A stretch of 64,000 nucleotides of DNA from Pelodera strongyloides (GCA_036852015.1 JAANDG010000279.1:62001-126000); one strand, 5' to 3'. Positions 1 through 13,365 are shown, counted from the first letter of the stretch. Notes: a model not told the origin generated them from the sequence alone. Numbers and translations are program-made.

Positions 1-2166
1 CGAGAATCTATGCTGAAGGTGTTAATGAACTCTTGCAAGCAATAAACAATCGTTTTTATCGGCGTTGAGTAGTTTTCAATCATGTCATTTCCTAAATATT
101 TACGTATGGATAAGTTTATATAGAATTTATATACTTCTGAACTTTCCACCTTGTGTTGATGTGTGCTGAAAAGCTAATAAACTGTGCAAATGTTCAAATG
201 CAACATAAGATAAAAAAACAACCGAAGTGTTACGGTAACAACAAACGACTAAATTAATATACCTTCGTGAGGACTCCGAAGCGGTTATAAACGATTGCCC
301 AGCCAATCCTCCATCCGGGAATAACCCAGCGCTTGGCGGTTCCATCAATCACGATTAGGGGCACCTGTAATATTGCTAATATTTCCCGGAAGTCGGTCCA
401 CTGTTTGATCCTGCAAGTATGCAGAACTTCAAAACTACCACTGGCTTTTTTGAGTGTAAACCCAAAGCAAACCGACCTTTGGTTCCAGTGTGGCCATATG
501 ATGGAAAATAGCTCCGTCGTAGGTAAGCTCACCGTAAATTTCGTCGGATATTATAGGAACACGGTGTCTGCAATGGTCCTAAGTTTTTTTCTTGTAACAG
601 TCGATGTGAAAGAAAAATAGTTATAGGAGATAATGTGTTCTACCTTGCCGCAATCCTCAGTATGTCTTCCAGATGTTCTTTCGTAAAGACTGATCCAGTC
701 GGATTTCCGGGATTGTTCACTAGAATAGCCCGTGTTTTATCGTCAATTTGCCTCTCCAAGTCTTCCAGGTCAACAGATCCATCCTTCTCCAGATTTAGAC
801 GATAGCCGCGTCCCTAAGTTTTATTCTTAGGTTAATATCTTTTTATGTTTGTACATAGCACATCCATAACTGATTGATACGCAAGCGAGAATAGCTTTCA
901 ATCTGCATGGTCTTCACACGACATGGGTACTCAAACATAGAAATGCCCACTTGCTTGTCAATATAGGAGCATATGTTCAATCCGCTGCGACTGCTTGTGG
1001 CATACATCCTCGTCTATGACTTACCTTAAGAGGTACCCTACTTTCTACCCTTTTTCAATTATAACGTTTCTTTACTTTTTTATTATTATTTTACTATTTA
1101 TTGTATTATAATATACAATTACGTTTATTTTTATTAATTCATAAAAACCATACCTCAATACCACTCGACTGACACAGCGTGTGGTAGAGTGGGAAACAAG
1201 GAGTGGGTAGAAGAATGTTTTCTCCTTCATTTGCAATAGCATCAATGGCCAATTGAAGAGCGTGCGAAGCCCCGGTCGTAAGCATCACTTGGTCCGCTGT
1301 CAGAGGTTCCTCCGCTGTTGAATACCGCTGAGCAATTGCCTGCCTTGGAATCGGCCAACCAACGGAAGGTCCATAGCCATCATACTTCCTCGTCTCCTGA
1401 AAATGTACCATCTTTAAAATGCACACAAGCCGTGTCGAAAATCTCAGTTTCTTTGGTAACAACTTCAACATTTAACCTTTTTGAAGCTCAAATGAAAGGG
1501 TATACATTTTCAGTGTTGTTTGCATACCCTCAATAAACTATATTAATACATCGTCAATGAACAATGAAAACATAAAACGCTTTGTGTTAGCTTGCGATTT
1601 GTAATTTATTCTTACCAATGCCCATCGTACAGCTGCAATTGCCTCATCAGAAGGTGGTAAACCACCGGTTGTGGTCGGATCCCCCACATGGAGTCTTAGC
1701 AATGCTTTGTCTGGGTTCGGAGTCACAGAAAATGAGTCGCAAATCTTTCGTATCGGATTGATGGTATTCCTCGATCGAATACTCTCCTCTGCCACACGCC
1801 ATCCATTTACATGGCTCTCATTCTTAAAAAAAAATATTTAAATAGACAAACTTCACCACGTCACGATTTTAAGTTATTTAGAAGGGTTAAAGTTTATGTA
1901 ATCAGAATTTTTACACCCTCTTGTTCGAAAATCTGCCAATTCAGTTTGTCGACTATATGTCTACAAAGCAGCATACGAGAAGGGAGGGAGAGGGATGCTT
2001 TTTCTAACACTTGTTAATTGTCGAACTTAAATGCCTCATACACAGAATAACGTCGTCTATTGAATATCATTTCTTTTTGGCGTAGTTCGTACTGCATGCC
2101 AAATTCCGTCCTAACCTGGTCTGCGTTATTCCTTGCATCTACCGTAGAAGTGAGCTCCGGGTGCAT
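1..2166 (-). CDS. Tyrosine aminotransferase paralog A, 3' part cut off by the window edge
   Basis: PLP-dependent aminotransferase of the tyrosine aminotransferase family (tyrosine to 4-hydroxyphenylpyruvate, first step of tyrosine breakdown). Exons on the minus strand: 2166-2044, 1822-1616, 1396-1154, 813-644, 567-477, 364-263; a further exon probably starts near position 29 and runs off the window. The six exons give 312 codons in frame. Visible motifs: NPIRKICDS near the N-terminus, the NNPGNPTG cofactor loop, SDEIYGEL, and TAKRWVIPGWR with the PLP lysine at about residue 289. Exon lengths 243, 170 and 91 are identical to those of paralog B at 4779-7368, so the two are a tandem duplication. 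It differs from B by an extra intron after VLTK and by a divergent N-terminal exon whose donor (GTGTATG) is less certain. The usual PGFPLY turn reads PCFPLY. Whether the gene is intact beyond the edge cannot be seen. Confidence 0.88.
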
Positions 2167-3009
2167 TTTGTGTAACTGCCTATTATGAAAGATAATCAAT
2201 GCAAATTTTTGAGTGAATTTTCATGATGTGGGGATAAAGATCAAATAAGAAAACTATTTGACCGAACAAAAGGCAGTATTGATTGAATGGAACTTTATTA
2301 CTGATAAAAGGAACTGTACCTGAAATGAAGCTCAATATCATATTGCGCACATCCGCGGCTCCTCCCTATTTCGTTGATTACAGCTTTTGCTGAACACTTG
2401 GAAAATGGAAAATGGATAGACCTTTTCCGGAAACATAGGCTACCGTTGCTGAACTTTTTCACTACAGTCTGGTTTACTCAAGAAATTCTGGCCAAGGCAT
2501 GTTCTAGCATCCGTTCCTGACACAAATTATTTCGAAAACGCTACCATTTGGTATTTGTTATTTCTTTGAAACTGACTGTTGGCTAAAATGGGTGGTGTGA
2601 TCTTTGTTGTGAAGAAACTACACAAGAGGTAGCTGCTTTCTTATCTCTTATTGTGTTTTTTATTGGTCCGTATATCAAATTCAAAAACTGTACAATTTGA
2701 AAATAAAATAAAACTTTATTAATATTATTAGAAAAACGAACAAATCACAAAACATATCACATAAATATCTGTATGGGGACAATATGTAGCATTTTATGTA
2801 CACTTGAAAGCTAAAAAAAAGAGAATATAAACTTCAGCTAACCATATAGTTGTAATATTGCGCGCATCCTCAATAAAAAAAGTTTCAAATAATCAGCCAC
2901 CCTAAATAACTAAAAAGGCAATAAAATATTAAATATTATGTGGTAGGATATATTTTCTCATTTATCAATATACTCAAACCAGTCGGCTACCGCCGCCTGA
3001 GGCGTCTTT

Positions 3010-3590
3010 CCAATATTCGCTGATGGTCGCTATGTTTCACTGGGCTATATCTATAAGTAGAGGCAACTCTTTCTCGCAAGAATAGTTTCCTGGGGAAAGA
3101 ACTTAGTTTCTGTTGACTATATTTCTCCTAAATTGTCTGCAACTTGCTCTACTCTAGGACATCGAAAAAATTGCCAAAGCCTAAAAGCAGCTTAATATCG
3201 CGTGGCTGATACGCCGCAATGTTTCTCTGGGCTATATATAAGTTAGGAGGACACATTTCTATCCAAAGAGTCTCCAGTCCTTCTTTTCTTTTTTGAAACC
3301 CATACCAATATTGAACACGGGTTAGAACTTAGTTTTTGTTGACTATATTCCTCCTAAATTGTCTGCAACTTGCTGGACTCTACAATATCGAAAAAATTTC
3401 AAATCCTAAAAAAAGGAATGTGCCTGGATGATACGTCGCAATGTTTCGCTGGGCTATATAAGTTAGAAGCAAACATTTGTCTGAAGGAAATGGTTTCACT
3501 TTTGTTATTTTCCTTTTGAAACCTACACCAATATCAAACACGGGGATATAACAGTTTCTGTTGACTATATTCCTCCTAAATAAGGACCGG
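3010..3590. repeat. Degenerate tandem repeat, period about 220 bp, three copies
   Basis: The phrase GCTGGGCTATAT recurs near 3040, 3223 and 3450 with small variations. The phrase TGTTGACTATATTCCTCC recurs near 3111, 3338 and 3557, each time followed by CTAAAT and, in the first two copies, TGTCTGCAACTTGCT. The spacing of about 220-227 bp and the conserved order make this a diverged tandem array rather than dispersed repeats. Confidence 0.75.
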
Positions 3591-3689
3591 CGCCACGGGG
3601 AACATCAAGTTGAGCACACATCGATGCCATTGACAGGGAATTATTATAATTGCGAATATGCTTCTTGAATTGCATGGAACAGGGATCTC

Positions 3690-4330
3690 GGCCTACTTGC
3701 CGCACAATCGCTCGAACGATACCCCGCAAGCATTCTGTATATGGCAGCCTCTGTAGCGTTCACTGGGCGTTCCGCAGTGGAGGTGCCCTGCAGTGGGTGT
3801 TCTTTGAACTCTATCGCTCGGCATGTACTCCGCGCCCTTTGTGTACATGCAAACTTTTGTGTGGTGCTCATGTGAGCGCTCCACAATGGCGTTGCACAGC
3901 AAGTGCATGTTCTTTGAACATTATCGCTCGGCCGATACTCCGCTTCCTTGGAGTATAATGCAACCTTTTGTGTGGCATTCGTGTGAGCCATCCGCAATGG
4001 CGTTGGTGAGTATATGCAGTGAGTGTATGCAGTCTGCGAGTGCGTAGCTCAGGGCTGGATTCTCGTAGGTTGCTCAAGGTGAGGATAATCTCACGTTGGA
4101 AGGCAATGGAAAATTTTTGTAAAATAAGAGTAAATAAAGCATAAATAAAGACGAAAAAGCCTGCTTTCAAGTTTTCAAAATTGGTCGTTCTTTGAGTTTT
4201 GTGCCGTGAGTGTTCTTTGAACCCTTTGTGCCGCAGAAACGCCCGAACGATACACCACACATATTCCACATATGCAGCCTTTTTTGGACGTTTGTGAGAG
4301 GGGCGCTCGGGAAGTGAGATGGCTCAGTGC
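3690..4330. repeat. Minisatellite-like tandem repeat, period about 110 bp
   Basis: The units share ATCGCTCG(G/A)...TACTCCGC near 3702, 3812 and 3922, and TGTTCTTTGAAC near 3800 and 3910, so the period is close to 110 bp. Each unit also carries a TTTTGTGTGG stretch and a CC(A/G)CAATGGCGTTG stretch. A more diverged partial copy lies at 4205-4330 (TGTTCTTTGAACC, then CGCCCGAACGATACACC). GTTCTTTGAAC is itself an imperfect palindrome. Several overlapping open frames here are by-products of the repeat. Confidence 0.75.
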
Positions 4331-4778
4331 ACGGGAACGTGAACTACTGAACCAATCCTACAACCTGAGCGTAACGCACATCATCCAAACGTACACTCAA
4401 ACAAACGCACAAACAAACAAACAAAGCTCCCAACTTTATATAATAAGATAACCGCACATAAAGGAACAAAATAAATGTTAAAAGCGTGTAACCGGGATCA
4501 GTTGATGAGAAGCGTAAGGCAGTTGTTAAATATTATGCTATTGAATGTCCTAAACAAATCTGTACTAAAAACGCAAAAGGGGGAGAGTTTGATAAGAAAA
4601 AAACTTAATTGTGCGTAAACTCAAATATAATCAAAGTGAAAAAAAATGACTATGTGCTTAGAAAGAAGATCATTGATGAAAAGCTCGTTAGGTTGCACGG
4701 CAACCTTTTGATTTCCTATGTTGGAGACAGACCGTGATCCTTAGCTATGGATCGTCCAATACCGAGGATTTCGGTATT

Positions 4779-7368
4779 TCATTCGGAGTCTGTGTTCGCC
4801 AGATCGATGTCACATCCCTCGTCTGATGACGAAACTGGTTCATCGTCTAAAAAACAGGTAATAAGGACATACATAATGGACTTGCTTCGTACTTAGACCA
4901 GAAGCAGAGACATTCTATATTTTAATGAATAATTCAAATATGTGCTTACCGAGGACGGCGGCGGAGTTAAGGGCAGGCGGGGTGTACCTCCGGGCGCAGA
5001 ACTCGCTGATTCGTTGGCAGGCGTCCTTTGTTACTTCCTCTGGGTACGTGAGCACCAGTCGCAGCCACTGTGGGGCAGAGAAGGCGGAGCCGGGCAGGCA
5101 GAATACGGATTCTTCACGGATCAGACCCTGCACGAACGGCGTCTCATCTCCGTAGATGTTCTTATCAATGGCAATCATCATGTACATTGCACCATGAGGT
5201 CGCAGAGGCCGCAGTCCAGGCACATTCTTCAGGCAGTCCATAACGGTGTTGGCGTTCGCAGAGAGGACGGACTGAAATTTTGATGTTGCATTTAGCGAAG
5301 AATTGTGCTTGGTTGCCAGGAATTCTAAATCAGTATATAGATCTATAAAAAAAATAAGCTACCAATTATTTACCTTGACATTGTCAAAGAAGCTTTCTGG
5401 CGTATCGTTGAGGATTTTGGGAAGGGCGCCTTGGACAATTGAGCATGGACCGACGATCTTTTGTGAAAGGGCAACCATGCCCTTCTTTACATCGGCCAAT
5501 ACATTGTAACGGTCATGAATGCAGCACCATCCCATTCTCCAGCCGGGAACAACCCACCGCTTGGCGATTCCATCGCAAGATATTATCGGCACCTATAAGT
5601 AAAAGAAGCGTTGAAACATGAAAGTGTGAAGTTAAAAATACATAAAAACAGCTGAATCACAGCAAAGCATGCGAATTTCCAATAAGTCAATTTCCAACAA
5701 GTACTCATAAAACACAAACCTTGGGTGAGAGATCTGCCATTGGGTAGAAAATAGCACCATCGTAAACCAAGTCTCCATAGATCTCATCAGCAATGATTGG
5801 CACGCGATACCTATAAAATCTTTGTTTAGGTTGTAAATTATCAATTGTCAGCTGGCTGTAAATTATCAGCCCATCAATAGATAACCACGATAAACAAATT
5901 TAGCCACAAGAAGCGAATATTTTTTCTCACCTGTGAGCAAGTTTCAATACATCCTCCAGGTGTTTCTTGCTAAAGACGACTCCGGTCGGGTTTCCAGGGT
6001 TGTTGACAATGATGGCCCTGGTGTTCTCATCAATCAGACTTTCCAAATGGACCAGATCAATTTGTCCTCCATTGTTCATGTCAATTTGATAGGCGCGATC
6101 CTAAATCAAAATGATATTTATCTAATATGTGACATACTCTCTCGAAGAACGTGTTTCGCATGGAGATCAGAAAATGTGCTGTCTAGTGCACGCAGTTGTT
6201 TATGGTCGCAGAACGGTTGTTGAACGGGACACGCAATCAGTTGCGGACAGAAATTTACACTCTTTTACGAAGTTGAGACTGAACTATCGGGCATAACATT
6301 TCGATGACACGCAGACCACTCCTAGCCCCACGCTCACTTTGTTACACAAAGAGAGAAAAATGCACTCAAAGATCGTTAAACCTTGTTACACTCCAATGTC
6401 TGGAAATTACTTTTAGTCTGTTTAAAATAACATTGACAGAAAAGATGTTAAACTGCTAACCTCAATGCCATGGGGTCTGCAGAGTGTGCTGTAGAGAGGG
6501 AATCCTGGGTGGGGAATGAGGATATTGTCCCCAGGGTCGGCGATTGCCTCAATCGCCATCTGGAGAGCGTGAGAAGCTCCAGAAGCTAGAATGACGTCAT
6601 CGGGAGTAAGGGGAGCAGCGTCAGTGGTAAATTTGTTTGCTACCGCCTCTCTAGCAGTTATATCGCCCACAGCCGGCCCATAACCATCATGTTTGTGACT
6701 CATCTGAAAAGGGCTTAAGTTAATGATATTACTTCAACCCTTAGTTGCTTCAACCCTTGGGGGAAGGAATTAACGATCATTTTATTCACATTGTGGGCGC
6801 ATGAGATTTAGTATCTCTTACCAGTGATTCCTGGATTGCCTGGAGGGCAACATCGCTGGGCGGGAGCTCTCCAGTAAGTGTGGGATCTCCGAGATGCAGT
6901 TTGATCAATGTCTTGTTGGGATTTGGGGGAACGGCCATAGCGTCACAGATTTTTCTGATCGGGTTCACGGTGTTCTTTGAGTGTGCAGACTGGGCAACCG
7001 TTCCCCATTCTGACTTTTCGCGGCGGATGGCCTTCTAAAAAGCATTTGTTCCATACAAAATAAAAAGTAAAAACGTGCGAAAAAACTGCGATAAATAAGA
7101 AAAAGAATTGATCTAAGATGAGAATAGTGCATCGTTGTTGTCAATGAAATACTGCAAGTGAATCTTACGTTGACACGCACGTTTTTGTTTATCATTTTTT
7201 ACGAAAGGGCGCATTTTTGGAGACAATCAGCCCATTCAGCAGTTGAAAGATGAAATAACTCACCATTTTCTTGATGACTTCCTGGTGTTTTTGAATTTTA
7301 GCTCCGAGCTCAGTCTTGTTGAGCTGGCTTTCAATAGCAGTTGTCTCAAATACATTCTCGGGATGCAT
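4779..7368 (-). CDS. TAT: Tyrosine aminotransferase (complete, paralog B)
   Basis: Cytosolic PLP enzyme converting tyrosine plus 2-oxoglutarate to 4-hydroxyphenylpyruvate plus glutamate. Eight minus-strand exons: 7368-7264, 7034-6822, 6703-6461, 6100-5931, 5810-5720, 5592-5374, 5271-4950, 4846-4779; 476 aa, in frame throughout, close to the usual family length of about 450. Motifs in order: NPIRKICDAMAVPPNPNK, HPGFPLYSTLCRPHGIE, NNPGNPTG, ADEIYGDLVY, DGIAKRWVVPGWRMGW with the PLP lysine near residue 285, ALSQKIVGPCS, and WLRLVLT with the carboxylate-binding Arg near 418. The start Met (MHPEN) is the first ATG after the promoter at 7687-7730 and matches the MHPE start of paralog A. The last exon adds a short acidic, serine-rich tail (DDEPVSSSDEG) not expected from the core family. 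This is the better preserved member of the pair. Confidence 0.95.
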
Positions 7369-7686
7369 TTTGTGTGTGTGTATCTGAAATTAACTACTGT
7401 AATTAGGGAAATAATAGGCAGGTGCAGCTCGAAAGTGGCTGATGTAACTGCTTATTAAACTACGTGCAAAATAACTCAAATAAGGGACTCAAAATGAAAT
7501 TACAAGCGTACAAAAGAGGAGAAAAATAGAATCAGGCAATGAGAGGACCATAGTATGCTTTGGACACAGAAAGTGGTCTTTAAACTGAAATTTAAGGGAT
7601 TCTTTGAATGCTTTTGATGTTGCAGGATGAGCTTTGCTCTAAAATAGTGCCGCTGGTTGTGTGAGCGTGTAGCGCGTCGGTCGCCC

Positions 7687-7730
7687 TTTATACGGTCGGT
7701 TGAAAGAGTCCGTGGGAGACCACGCCCCCT
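7687..7730 (-). promoter_or_regulatory. Core promoter of aminotransferase B (TATA box and GC box)
   Basis: On the minus strand TATAAA lies at 7692-7687, about 320 bp upstream of the start codon. About 30 bp further upstream is AGGGGGCGTG (7730-7721), a GC/KLF-type box. A CACGTG box sits at 7766-7771. The arrangement and orientation fit transcription into the minus-strand gene starting at 7368. The transcription start itself is inferred (about 7660). Confidence 0.55.
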
Positions 7731-10700
7731 TTCGCTGATGAGTGACGCTAACAAAGACAGAACCCCACGTGGAGTACGGAAATAGGTTCGCCTAACTAAT
7801 ACGACAAAAGACTGGGGAAGAATGTCCGGGTCTGCTTGATATATTGCCTAAAAAACCTATTGAATTAGCAAAATATTTGCTATCGCTTCGTAGCGCGCCT
7901 TTGAGTAAAAAGTACATTTTTGTTGTTGTTTGGAACCCAACTTTGCGCCCGGGAATACAGGAAATGTGTGCAATAACTTAAAAACTGTTAAGTTGCTTAT
8001 AGAATCTTGAATGTAGGATCTCGCAATCACATGGGCAAAGAACAATGACCGTTGGTTTTGTTGTTGTAAATAATAAGTCGTCCCATTCGAGCATCAAACA
8101 AAAATAGACGTTACTCTCCGCTGGAAGACCTATTCGGCTCAGATTGCATGGTGCAAGTATGAACATCCGTAAAGTGCACCCATATTTTGTTAGTAGATAT
8201 CTAGAAAGTGCATTCTTCTTTGGTTCGATTGCGTTTTTTTATGACTGATAATCAAGAAAACAATGTAGTGCACTAATAACCGGCTTCTTCGTCACGTGGC
8301 ACGTGGTCAATTCTCTCGCTGATCAAAAGAGTTGTTTTACTGCTCAGATTGGTAAAAAATTAGAAGAATAAGACTTCGCTGAGTTAAAGGGCCATGCCCA
8401 TTTCAGCTAACTTTTGGCCCATTTCAGCTTTCAGGTGCAAAATTTACGCAGTATTCAGCAATTTACCATAACCAGTCACATCACACACAACAATCTATCG
8501 CAGTTGTCACGCCCATTCGCGCCCATTGGACAATAAAGCACCTGAAATGAGCATGAACCTCTAAGCAAATGAGCCTGACGCGCTAAGCAAATTATCTGGC
8601 TCATGACCTTAGCAAAAGCTACCCAAACATAACATTTCAGACATCACGTTATGTTCGGCAGAATGGAAGGAACGGCAGAATTATTTTTCAAACTGCAGTT
8701 TATTCCCCAAAATGTTGCCGGTGCATTGCACTGTATCATTCCCACTTCCATATCCATGTCAAACTTGAAGAAAGGCCAAGCCGTTTCAACGCTTTTTGGT
8801 GCCAAAATTTCCGACATTGGCTGTCGACGAAAATAAACCATCCAGAGCGGTCAACAACGGAGAAATTACTCAAAAAAAGAGAAGTTATCAATTATCCCCC
8901 AATCAAAAAAGTGCCTCGATTGTCAGGTTACCTTTAAAAGATGATCGTCCGTTTATAAATAGATCGAGGTCTACATATGTGTGTGATTGGTGTGTCTTAG
9001 CAATAATTACCATATCATTTAGTAATACGAAAGATATGCCTGTAATCTTGTTTTCTTAGCGAATCGTAAATTGATATTTCGCGTGCACTCGATAAATTCA
9101 CTACGTCAGGAAATGTGTGTAATGATGCCCTTGAAACACAACACCGATTGTAATCAGAGGTCGTTGATCACCACGTGGCTCTCTGGCTATTTTCCGAGAG
9201 ATCCGCATATATGACTTTTTTCTTATAAACAGTCTATGTACTTTTTTTGGTAATAACAACTCAACTGTCAGATACAGTACAACAACGGATAAAAAAAAGA
9301 ATTGGTTCCGTTTCTGCACTTGAAAACATCAGTTCGATCCTGCACGTTGAAGACAGTTAAAGAGTCGCAGAACTGAAAGGGCAATTGTGCTGAATCGGAA
9401 AACCGAAACAAAAAGAAAAATGGAAACATTTTTTGTTTACTTCGTCGAATAGAACTTGGCCACCAAATGATTGTTTTGTCATGTTCTTTACCGCGGTCTT
9501 CGATTTGAACACGTAAACTGATGCAACCAAGCAGTGGGCGTCCGTCAGCGTCAAATTAATCTGGATTGGAAAGTGAGAGAGAAACCGGGATTTAGTTTAC
9601 TAAGTTTAACATAACGTGGAAGTATAAATATTCAAGTGGTGGTGAAAAAAACACATGTATCCTAACGGAAAACTGTATGCCTGGTTTAGCGTCAAATAAT
9701 TGTGAGCTTCTCATGAGTAAGCATTTGTATACAATCTTTGATACATCCACAGAAAGTGACCTTTTCGCTTTAGTGTGCAATTAATTTGAGCATCTGAACA
9801 AGTTAGGCATTGTTAGGTTACTAATTTGTTATTACTTTGTCTTCACTCAACGAAATGTGGCACGATTTTTGGCGCACTCTAACGTATAGTGCGTTGAAAT
9901 TGGCAGCGGGACAAATAAAAAGAAGGAAACAATTAAATGACGACGAAATTGTTTTAATAAATTCGTTGATGTGTAGTGATGTTACATCGAAATATTCATC
10001 CACGTTGCACTGTTGTAGTAATTCATCAACATTTGACTGTCCCTCCATTTACGGTTTGCAGTGTCCCGTGACCTTGTGAAACCTCTCTTGGACTGAAAAA
10101 TAGTTTGGGATTAGAACTGAAGTGTTTATCTGTTTGTGTGACAAGAATCGCGTATCTTGTAAATCATGATGTGCAATAGCACGAGGTGTCTCTAGCATGC
10201 AGTTCCCGGTCAAGTATTTTTTATGATTTGTTTCCCAGCTATGTAAAAGTCAAAGCAGCACGAAATCATTATTTAAAAGTTCGCGAGACAGATAAGTCTG
10301 ATATCTTGGAACCTTCATCCATTGCCCTCTGGTTCTTTTTCTCTCACGCCTCACACCCTCTTCCTGTGTGTTTCTCTCACTGCATGTCTCTATGCGCACA
10401 TTTATCGCCATGTCCTATAGTTACCGTACCACCGTTCTAATGACAGAGAGACTGAAGGAGAGACAGTTCGAACGACGGAGGAAAAGCAACACTGAGATAA
10501 ACACAGAGATTCATTTCGTAGACAGCACGTGGATCGCCTGGCTGACAGCCAGACCTTTCGTTGACACGCTTCCCGCTCTCGTTTCTCAGCCTTCTCAAAG
10601 CACCAGTCTCAGCCGAGCTCAATCATGTCTTCGCTGCTGGTCTGCGTCCTTGCACTTGGCCGTTACTATCTCTCCTCTATGAAACACCGCGCTTTGCGCT

Positions 10701-13365
10701 GGCGTTGAAATGTCCACTTGGCCGTCATTCTACTGCTTCAGCCAGGGAATGTTGAGCTTTATCAAAATATGGTACCGGTATACGAGAGCGCGTTCATGTG
10801 AGAAAAATACTGTCGCGTTAAGAAAATACTGCAGCAGAACGGTTTTGTTGTAGGTATGCTAAATGCTAGGGTTGTACTTCCACACAACGTCCTACACGCT
10901 ATAGTAGTATAACATATTTTCCTATTTCGAAAATAATTATGTTATCAGCAAAGTGACCGGCAAGACAAGTTGCTGCTTGAAAACATCAGCCTGTGTTATA
11001 AATAACTCAACACGTTTCAGATGGTCTGGAAGTGGCTCAGTTTGCATCATTCTTCGTCAAGCAACTGTCTGCATGCCTTATGGTCTTGTTCTCCATTCCT
11101 CTCAACAATGCACGCTTACTCACCACAATTGTGTCTCTGGTCTGTTTTCGTTGACATCGAGCGACTCGACGTCGCGACTGAAAAATCGCGCGGCGTTTAA
11201 TCGCGCTCGCTGTCCTGACTTGCTCCTTTTGTGTTCTCAAATGATCGGTCGATGTCAGTAGTTCAGTCAAACTTGGCTTTCGTTGCAACCGATTCCATTA
11301 CTTCTCTGCTTCGGTTACTTCTTTTCACTCCTTCTCTTCCTGACGCCACGTCTTTATCTACTCTTTCACATTACCCCCACTCTCAGCTACCTCTCTTTTC
11401 TCCGCTCCACTTGTCGCTTTTCGTCGACATGGCGATCGCGCGAGTCGAAAACTAAAAGAAGGAGCGAACTTCCCAAAATAAGCACCCATTCATCTTATAT
11501 GCAGCAGCACAGTTCTTCGCGAATGTTCTCCTCCCGAGCCACAAACATTGATAGTGAACAATAGGGGATGAATATAAAACTGCAATGGGGCTTGGATACA
11601 GAGAGCACGAGCACACGCACACTCTATATGAGGGATTACTTATGCTTTCTTTGTATGAATGCACTTATACACTCTTATTTAGTCTTAAGTGGAAGCTTCT
11701 TTGCCTATCTTCAAAACAACGACCCATCTTTGACATTGCATACGCACATAGGCGTGAGAGTAAAATTAGTGGGTAGCGTGTGAGTAAAAATCAATGTAGT
11801 GGCCTTACGTGTTTATTTTACTGCCCGTGGAAACAGATTTCTTCGTGTTATTCCGTGACGGTAATGCGAGTATGTACCAAAAACAACAAGGGAGATATTA
11901 TCCCATGACATGAATGCAAGCATGTACCAAAAATGCTAATGATCTCCCGTTAAAACCTGGAAAGAAAAGAAATAAACGAGGTTTCACCAGGCTCATGTTT
12001 CACAGTGATTCGTCAGAGTCACGTCGTCACGTGCCCATGCTTCGCGGAGCAGTTTTCGGTTTAAGGAAAAGGTTTTGGCCTTTTTCGACTGTCGGTTTTT
12101 AAATCGCCTAACGAAATGAGTGATTAGTGTAAGATGATCTGTCACATCCGATCAACGTGTTATAGTTCCCTTTCCAAATAGCTGGCGTTTCTATCCAACC
12201 TCACGTGGTAATAGTGATGACCGTGCCGTTCGATTGATGAATAACTGAAATTGATTTGCTCCACTGTCACTTTATAATTGAATTGGTGTCCAGTGATGTT
12301 TTTCTGAATATACTGCTGCTGCTCTTAAATTATAAAGTGACAACAATTTCTTTCTTGGGTATGTTCAGTTTACGGGTAAGTTGTCAATACAGCTGAGCTA
12401 TTAAATTGTAGTCTCTGGTTTTGCTAGGGAAATATCTCATTTATTATGACTAGATTTACGATGAAATGACGGCAAGTACTGGCGGTTACAATCAACAACA
12501 CCACACATCTAATCATGAAAAAGAAACCTTTCGTTTCTAAAACATACATAACAAACGTCATATCGAAATCCTGGTAACTGTGAAATGTTGAATTCAATCA
12601 AGTTCATGATTCTATTGATTGCAGTTTTTGTGTTCGTATATATTTCAAAACACTGTATCTTTTAAGGATAAAATAAACGACTTTATTATTGCTTTACATA
12701 ACCATCGATGGACAAGTAAGTACACGATCAAATCTGGAAAAGATCACTCTGAAACTGAATTAACACAAACAGGGAAAATATACATTTTGAACAATTCCCT
12801 TGGAATTGTGTATGTACAAGTGTTTATTGCTTCATTTAACAAATTTGGCAGGCACACGTCTGCGGAGTCCCTTGAGGTTTATGAACATATGACTACGAAT
12901 CATAACACTGGTGACGCAGCCAATTTATAGAACAAAGGAGATTCTGAAAAAAATTATATCGGAAAGTTTGCGCCATGATGTACTTCATAACACACATTAG
13001 TGATCCGTATCTGCCACGTGAACCTATCATGTCATGTGTAACGTTTTCCGTTGTTATTAAAACTACTAATTGCATGCCAATTCTAATTTGTATATGTTAA
13101 TTGGCTAATACAACTCAACAAAAATGACACAACAAAAAAAATAGAAATAAGGAGGAATCACAAATTGAATGAGGCAAATTAGGGTGCTAACTCACAATCA
13201 TAACCAAAATGAGAAATCAACATAAAATGTCGTGCAAGCTTAGTTATTGCCGCTGAGCCTTATTGGTAAATTGAGATCAAACAATGAGATCAAATAATGA
13301 CCAAATAAAGTGTAAGAAAAATGTACGTCGTGCGATTTTGCTCTGTACTTATTGCCAATGACATC
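7731..13365. other. Gene-poor region between aminotransferase B and the COE gene
   Basis: No convincing exon found on either strand. It contains repeated CACGTG boxes (separate entry) and pyrimidine-rich stretches at 10330-10440 and 11300-11410. A short direct repeat with core ATGTACCAAAAA occurs at about 11872 and 11924. A CpG-rich patch lies at 11160-11220 (GCGACTCGACGTCGCGACTG). It probably combines the 5' flank of the aminotransferase gene with the 3' UTR and 3' flank of the COE gene, which ends at 13366. Confidence 0.55.
8293..8306. promoter_or_regulatory. Double CACGTG site
   Basis: Two CACGTG boxes separated by a single G (CACGTGGCACGTGG), about 0.9 kb upstream of the start codon of aminotransferase B. 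Seen directly; function inferred. Confidence 0.5.

Larger units (their letters stand above)
2200..4778. other. Intergenic region between the two aminotransferase genes
   Basis: I see no gene here. The stretch is AT-rich from 2640 to 2950. It then holds two different tandem-repeat families (3010-3590 and 3690-4330, listed separately). The rest of the interval to the stop codon of the second aminotransferase shows no coding pattern. Long open frames at 3640-4270 on both strands run through the repeats and lack family motifs or splice context, so I treat them as chance. Confidence 0.6.

Noticed and set aside
3644..4269. Several overlapping open frames of 70-130 codons on both strands
   Set aside because: All sit in a 110 bp tandem repeat that is open in several frames by composition.
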